Below, one piece after another: positions 30,487 through 32,454 of a stretch of DNA of 32,454 nucleotides. The stretch spans positions 1 through 32,454 of the forward strand of contig JBBSGA010000019.1 in assembly GCA_038254585.1 (NCBI GenBank), read 5' to 3'. The notes below the pieces were generated by a model. That model made no database searches, was not told the origin of the DNA, and was given only the letters and a program-made list of their open reading frames with translations. The stretch is from JBBSGA01 sp038254585 (lineage in GTDB: Bacteria; Chloroflexota; Chloroflexia; Chloroflexales; Kallotenuaceae). The number at the start of each line of letters is the position of its first letter. Position 1 is the first letter of the stretch. The position numbers and the translations under genes were made by a program.

Positions 30487-31773
30487 TCAGCAGCGATCCT
30501 CGACCACTCCTGGCCGAACCTCGGGCCAGCCGAGCATCATCACCTCGAGGCGTGCCCCCGGCTCCACCTCGGTCATCCCCTCGGGGACGATGAGCAAGCC
30601 GTCGGCGTGGACCATGGAGGAAAGGACGCCGCTGCCTTGCTCGCCGGTGAGCCGCGCGACGAACTCTGCCCCTCGCTGCTCCACGAGGACACGCAGATAC
30701 TGGCGCCGGTCGGCCCGATCCCGCAGCCGTCCTTCGAACGTAGCCGGGACTACCGGCTTGAAGAGCGTCATGCGTCCCTGCATCTTCAAAAGGGCTGGAC
30801 GTCCGAAAAGCTCGAATCCGACCATGGCGGAGACAGGGTTGCCCGGAAGGCCAAGCAGTGGGATGCCCGCGATATGGCCGAAGGCGATCGGCTTACCCGG
30901 CTTCATCCTAACTCGCCAGAACTGCATCTCGCCCATCGACTGCAAGACCTTCTTCACCACGTCGTAGTCGCCGACCGAGACGCCCCCGGAGGTCAGAAAG
31001 AGATCCGCCTTGCAATCGAGGCCGGCCTGGAGCTGGGCGCGAAGCTCTGCCTCCGTATCGCGCGCGATGGGCAACTGGATCGGCTCCCCACCGGCCGCCA
31101 GAACCTGCGCGGCATTGGCATAGCCGTTCGAATTGCGGATCTGGCCGGGTCCGGGGTGCTCGGCTACGTCGACGAGCTCATCGCCCGTCGCGAGGATTGC
31201 GACACGCGGCCGCCGGTAAACCGGCACAGTTGCGGCCCCGACGCTCGCGAGAACCCCGATCGCCGCAGGCGTGATCGGAGTGTGGCGTGCCAGGATGACG
31301 TCGCCGCGACGAAGATCCTCGCCGGCTGCTCGAACGTTGGCACCGCGTTCCGGCCGGCCCCAGATTTGAACCTGGCCCGCGGCGCGCAGAGCTCCTGGCC
31401 GTCCCTCGTCAGTCTCTTCAAAGGGCACAACCGTGTCCGCGCCTTCGGGCATCGGCGCCCCGGTCATAATCCGTATGGCAGTCCCGGGTAGCAGCGGCTC
31501 GCGCGCGATGCCGCCTGCTGGGACCTCGCCGGATATACGCAGGATCGTCTGCTCGTCCCCATACTCGCCAAGATCCGCGGCACGCACCGCATAGCCATCC
31601 ATCGCCGAGTTTGCGAACGGGGGGACGTCGAGGTCGGCGCGAATATCGTCCGCTAGCGTACGACCGAGCGCCGCCTGAAGCTGCACGTGCTCGGTCTCAA
31701 GCGGCCGAAAGTGGACGAGCATTTCGTTCTGCGCCTCTTCGACGCTGCGCAGAACGATCGTATCAGGGATCAT
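30487..31773 (-). CDS. moeA: Molybdopterin molybdenumtransferase
   Basis: Inserts molybdate into adenylylated molybdopterin, the last step of molybdenum cofactor synthesis. The 428-residue protein starts MIPDTIVLRSVEEAQNEML, with GGAGAAGAG 4 bases upstream. Domain order matches MoeA: PPFANSAMDGYAVRAADL (about 50-67), GTAIRIMTGAPMPEGADTVVPFE, then the MogA-like domain VAILATGDELV, IRNSNGYANAAQVLAAGG and LFLTSGGVSVGDYDVVKKVL. MKPGKPIAFG and GLPGNPVSAMVGFELF follow, and the C-terminal domain IV ends the protein. It is the first gene of the minus-strand run ending in acyP. Its promoter (TTGCCC-N17-TATACT) lies 40-68 bases upstream of the ATG. Confidence 0.96.
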   Translation of the reverse strand: MIPDTIVLRSVEEAQNEMLVHFRPLETEHVQLQAALGRTLADDIRADLDVPPFANSAMDGYAVRAADLGEYGDEQTILRISGEVPAGGIAREPLLPGTAIRIMTGAPMPEGADTVVPFEETDEGRPGALRAAGQVQIWGRPERGANVRAAGEDLRRGDVILARHTPITPAAIGVLASVGAATVPVYRRPRVAILATGDELVDVAEHPGPGQIRNSNGYANAAQVLAAGGEPIQLPIARDTEAELRAQLQAGLDCKADLFLTSGGVSVGDYDVVKKVLQSMGEMQFWRVRMKPGKPIAFGHIAGIPLLGLPGNPVSAMVGFELFGRPALLKMQGRMTLFKPVVPATFEGRLRDRADRRQYLRVLVEQRGAEFVARLTGEQGSGVLSSMVHADGLLIVPEGMTEVEPGARLEVMMLGWPEVRPGVVEDRC

Positions 31774-31812
31774 GCGGCTCTTCTCCGGAAGTACGCGGGA
31801 ACTATGATTCAA

Positions 31813-31841
31813 AGTATAGCAGCGGCGCCGCCAGGGGGCAA
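31813..31841 (-). promoter_or_regulatory. Promoter for moeA
   Basis: Minus strand: TTGCCC (31836-31841), 17-base spacer, TATACT (31813-31818); start expected near 31806. Confidence 0.6.
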
Positions 31842-32037
31842 CGACTCAAGCGCAGCCTGTCTGAGCAGCTGAGGCAGGGGATCAGCACTCTAGCAGACGT
31901 CCGAAGACGCTATTTTGCACTTCCATCAGGTTCACACGGCTTTGGTATGCGGAATAACGTCCGTTACTTCAGAGCATAGTGTAAAAAGTTTGAAGGAGAC
32001 CGTTAGAAAATCATCCCAAAACTGAGGACGATTCCTA

Positions 32038-32066
32038 TTGATGAGGGTGGATCAGTGGTGTATAAT
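32038..32066 (+). promoter_or_regulatory. Promoter for mraZ (dcw cluster)
   Basis: TTGATG (32038-32043), 17-base spacer, TATAAT (32061-32066). The start would be near 32073, directly before the MraZ boxes. Confidence 0.65.
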
Positions 32067-32077
32067 CGCGATGCTCG

Positions 32078-32102
32078 TGGGGAAAAGTGGGGAAAAGTGG
32101 GG
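32078..32102 (+). promoter_or_regulatory. MraZ operator: three TGGGG boxes at 10-bp spacing
   Basis: TGGGG at 32078-32082, 32088-32092 and 32098-32102, separated by 5-base AAAAG spacers. This is the known MraZ pattern of TGGGN direct repeats with 5-base spacers, placed at about +5 to +30 of the promoter, so bound MraZ would repress its own operon. Confidence 0.8.
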
Positions 32103-32154
32103 AAGTAGTACAGATGTTCTATCCCACCCACTTTACAATAATGGACAGACGATC

Positions 32155-32454
32155 GTGCTGCTCGGCGAATATGAACACAGCGTAGATGTAAAAGGACGCG
32201 TGGCTGTACCGGCGAAGTTCCGGCCGCAGCTCGAGAGCGGCCTGGTCGTCACGCGTGGCTTCGAGCGCTGTTTGTTTGTCTACCCGATGCAGGAGTGGGA
32301 GTCGCTCTCACAGCGCGTAAGCGGCCTGTCGGTTGGGCAACCGGAAGCACGGCAGCTTCGGCGCTTGCTCCTTCGCGACGAAGGCGAAGAGCGAGTGCAC
32401 CGCCTGGAACGGCTTCTTGGAGGCCGGCGCGGCATCGCGCCGGGCCTCGAGCGC
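32155..32454 (+). CDS. mraZ: Transcriptional regulator MraZ (3' end outside window)
   Basis: MraZ is a ring-shaped DNA-binding protein of the AbrB/SpoVT fold that represses the division and cell-wall cluster in known bacteria. The frame starts at GTG: (M)LLGEYEHSVDVKGRVAVPAKFRPQ, the standard MraZ opening with D-x2-G-R-x3-P at residues 11-19. No other in-frame ATG, GTG or TTG lies nearby upstream, and the Shine-Dalgarno is weak. ERCLFVYPMQEWE (about 37-49) is also typical. The second half, which normally repeats the DxxGRxxxP motif, reads HRLERLLGG at 82-90 and looks about five residues short before GIAPG. The sequence is cut at codon 100. Three TGGGG boxes upstream agree with the assignment. 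Confidence 0.92.
   Translation, partial: MLLGEYEHSVDVKGRVAVPAKFRPQLESGLVVTRGFERCLFVYPMQEWESLSQRVSGLSVGQPEARQLRRLLLRDEGEERVHRLERLLGGRRGIAPGLER

Larger units (their letters stand above)
31774..32154. other. Divergent regulatory region moeA / mraZ
   Basis: This 381-base gap holds the moeA promoter, the mraZ promoter and the MraZ boxes. It also holds a perfect inverted repeat TAACG-TC-CGTTA (31955-31966) that could be an operator, and GTGTAAAAAGTTTGA (31979-31993), similar to part of the Rex-site region. No coding frame is convincing. Confidence 0.5.

Noticed and set aside
30607..31491. 294-codon plus-strand frame opposite moeA
   Set aside because: Shadow of the well-supported moeA gene; no domain recognisable.
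1..32454. CRISPR arrays, insertion sequences, phage genes, tRNA or rRNA genes
   Set aside because: No spaced repeats, transposase or integrase motifs, tRNA-like folds with a conserved T-loop, or rRNA segments were seen on either strand.

Overview
This 32.5 kb window is high-GC, densely coded bacterial chromosome. It carries at least 29 protein genes on both strands, nearly all housekeeping or small accessory functions. I see no rRNA, tRNA, CRISPR array, insertion sequence or phage gene. Promoters resemble sigma-70/sigma-A sites, and GTG, TTG and one CTG start codons are common. A sortase, a Rex repressor, a MoaD-MoaE fusion, a lipoprotein and a YgfZ protein together would fit Chloroflexota (Thermomicrobia-like), but this placement is inference from gene content, not a search result.

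Layout. 1-5297 (+): the 3' part of cysE, then cysS, prmA and rsmE packed tightly, then an S41 (C-terminal processing) protease. 5357-8972 (-): an ECF sigma factor, its likely zinc-finger membrane anti-sigma factor, a GNAT protein and a ComF-type phosphoribosyltransferase run in one direction, with a HAD phosphatase upstream. 8973-9731 is a 759-bp gap holding what looks like a long folded RNA leading into glmS (+). 11623-15201 (-): secD-secF-queA behind a perfect-consensus promoter. 15569-16982 (+): a 92-aa membrane protein and gpsA. 16987-18569 (-): a lipoprotein with two internal repeats, followed by rimI, divergent from rex (18836, +). 19552-21372 (-): ygfZ-mscS, divergent from a GNAT gene, a VOC protein and a sortase (+). 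23282-24961 (-): pyrG. 25316-25679 (+): a broken SEC-C gene. 25676-27466 (-): a GT4 glycosyltransferase with a CTG start and gmhB. 27538-28230 (+): a moaD-moaE fusion. 28305-31773 (-): moeA, a small diheme protein, mnmE and acylphosphatase. 32155 to the end (+): start of mraZ, normally the first gene of the division and cell-wall (dcw) cluster.

Regulation readable from sequence: three TGGGG boxes at exact 10-bp spacing just downstream of the mraZ promoter; a Rex-operator-like palindrome lying on the -35 box of the rex promoter; an ECF-type promoter before the sigma gene; overlapping opposed -10 boxes between ygfZ and the GNAT gene; and several bidirectional terminator hairpins between convergent genes.

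The best candidate for something undescribed is the region upstream of glmS (about 9187-9655). It contains a series of hairpins, two capped by GCGA (GNRA) tetraloops, and two mutually exclusive nested pairings at 9427-9501, as expected of an RNA switch or an independent structured RNA. Other points of interest are the duplicated-domain lipoprotein, the SEC-C gene with two frame breaks, the CTG-started glycosyltransferase and the diheme protein beside moeA.
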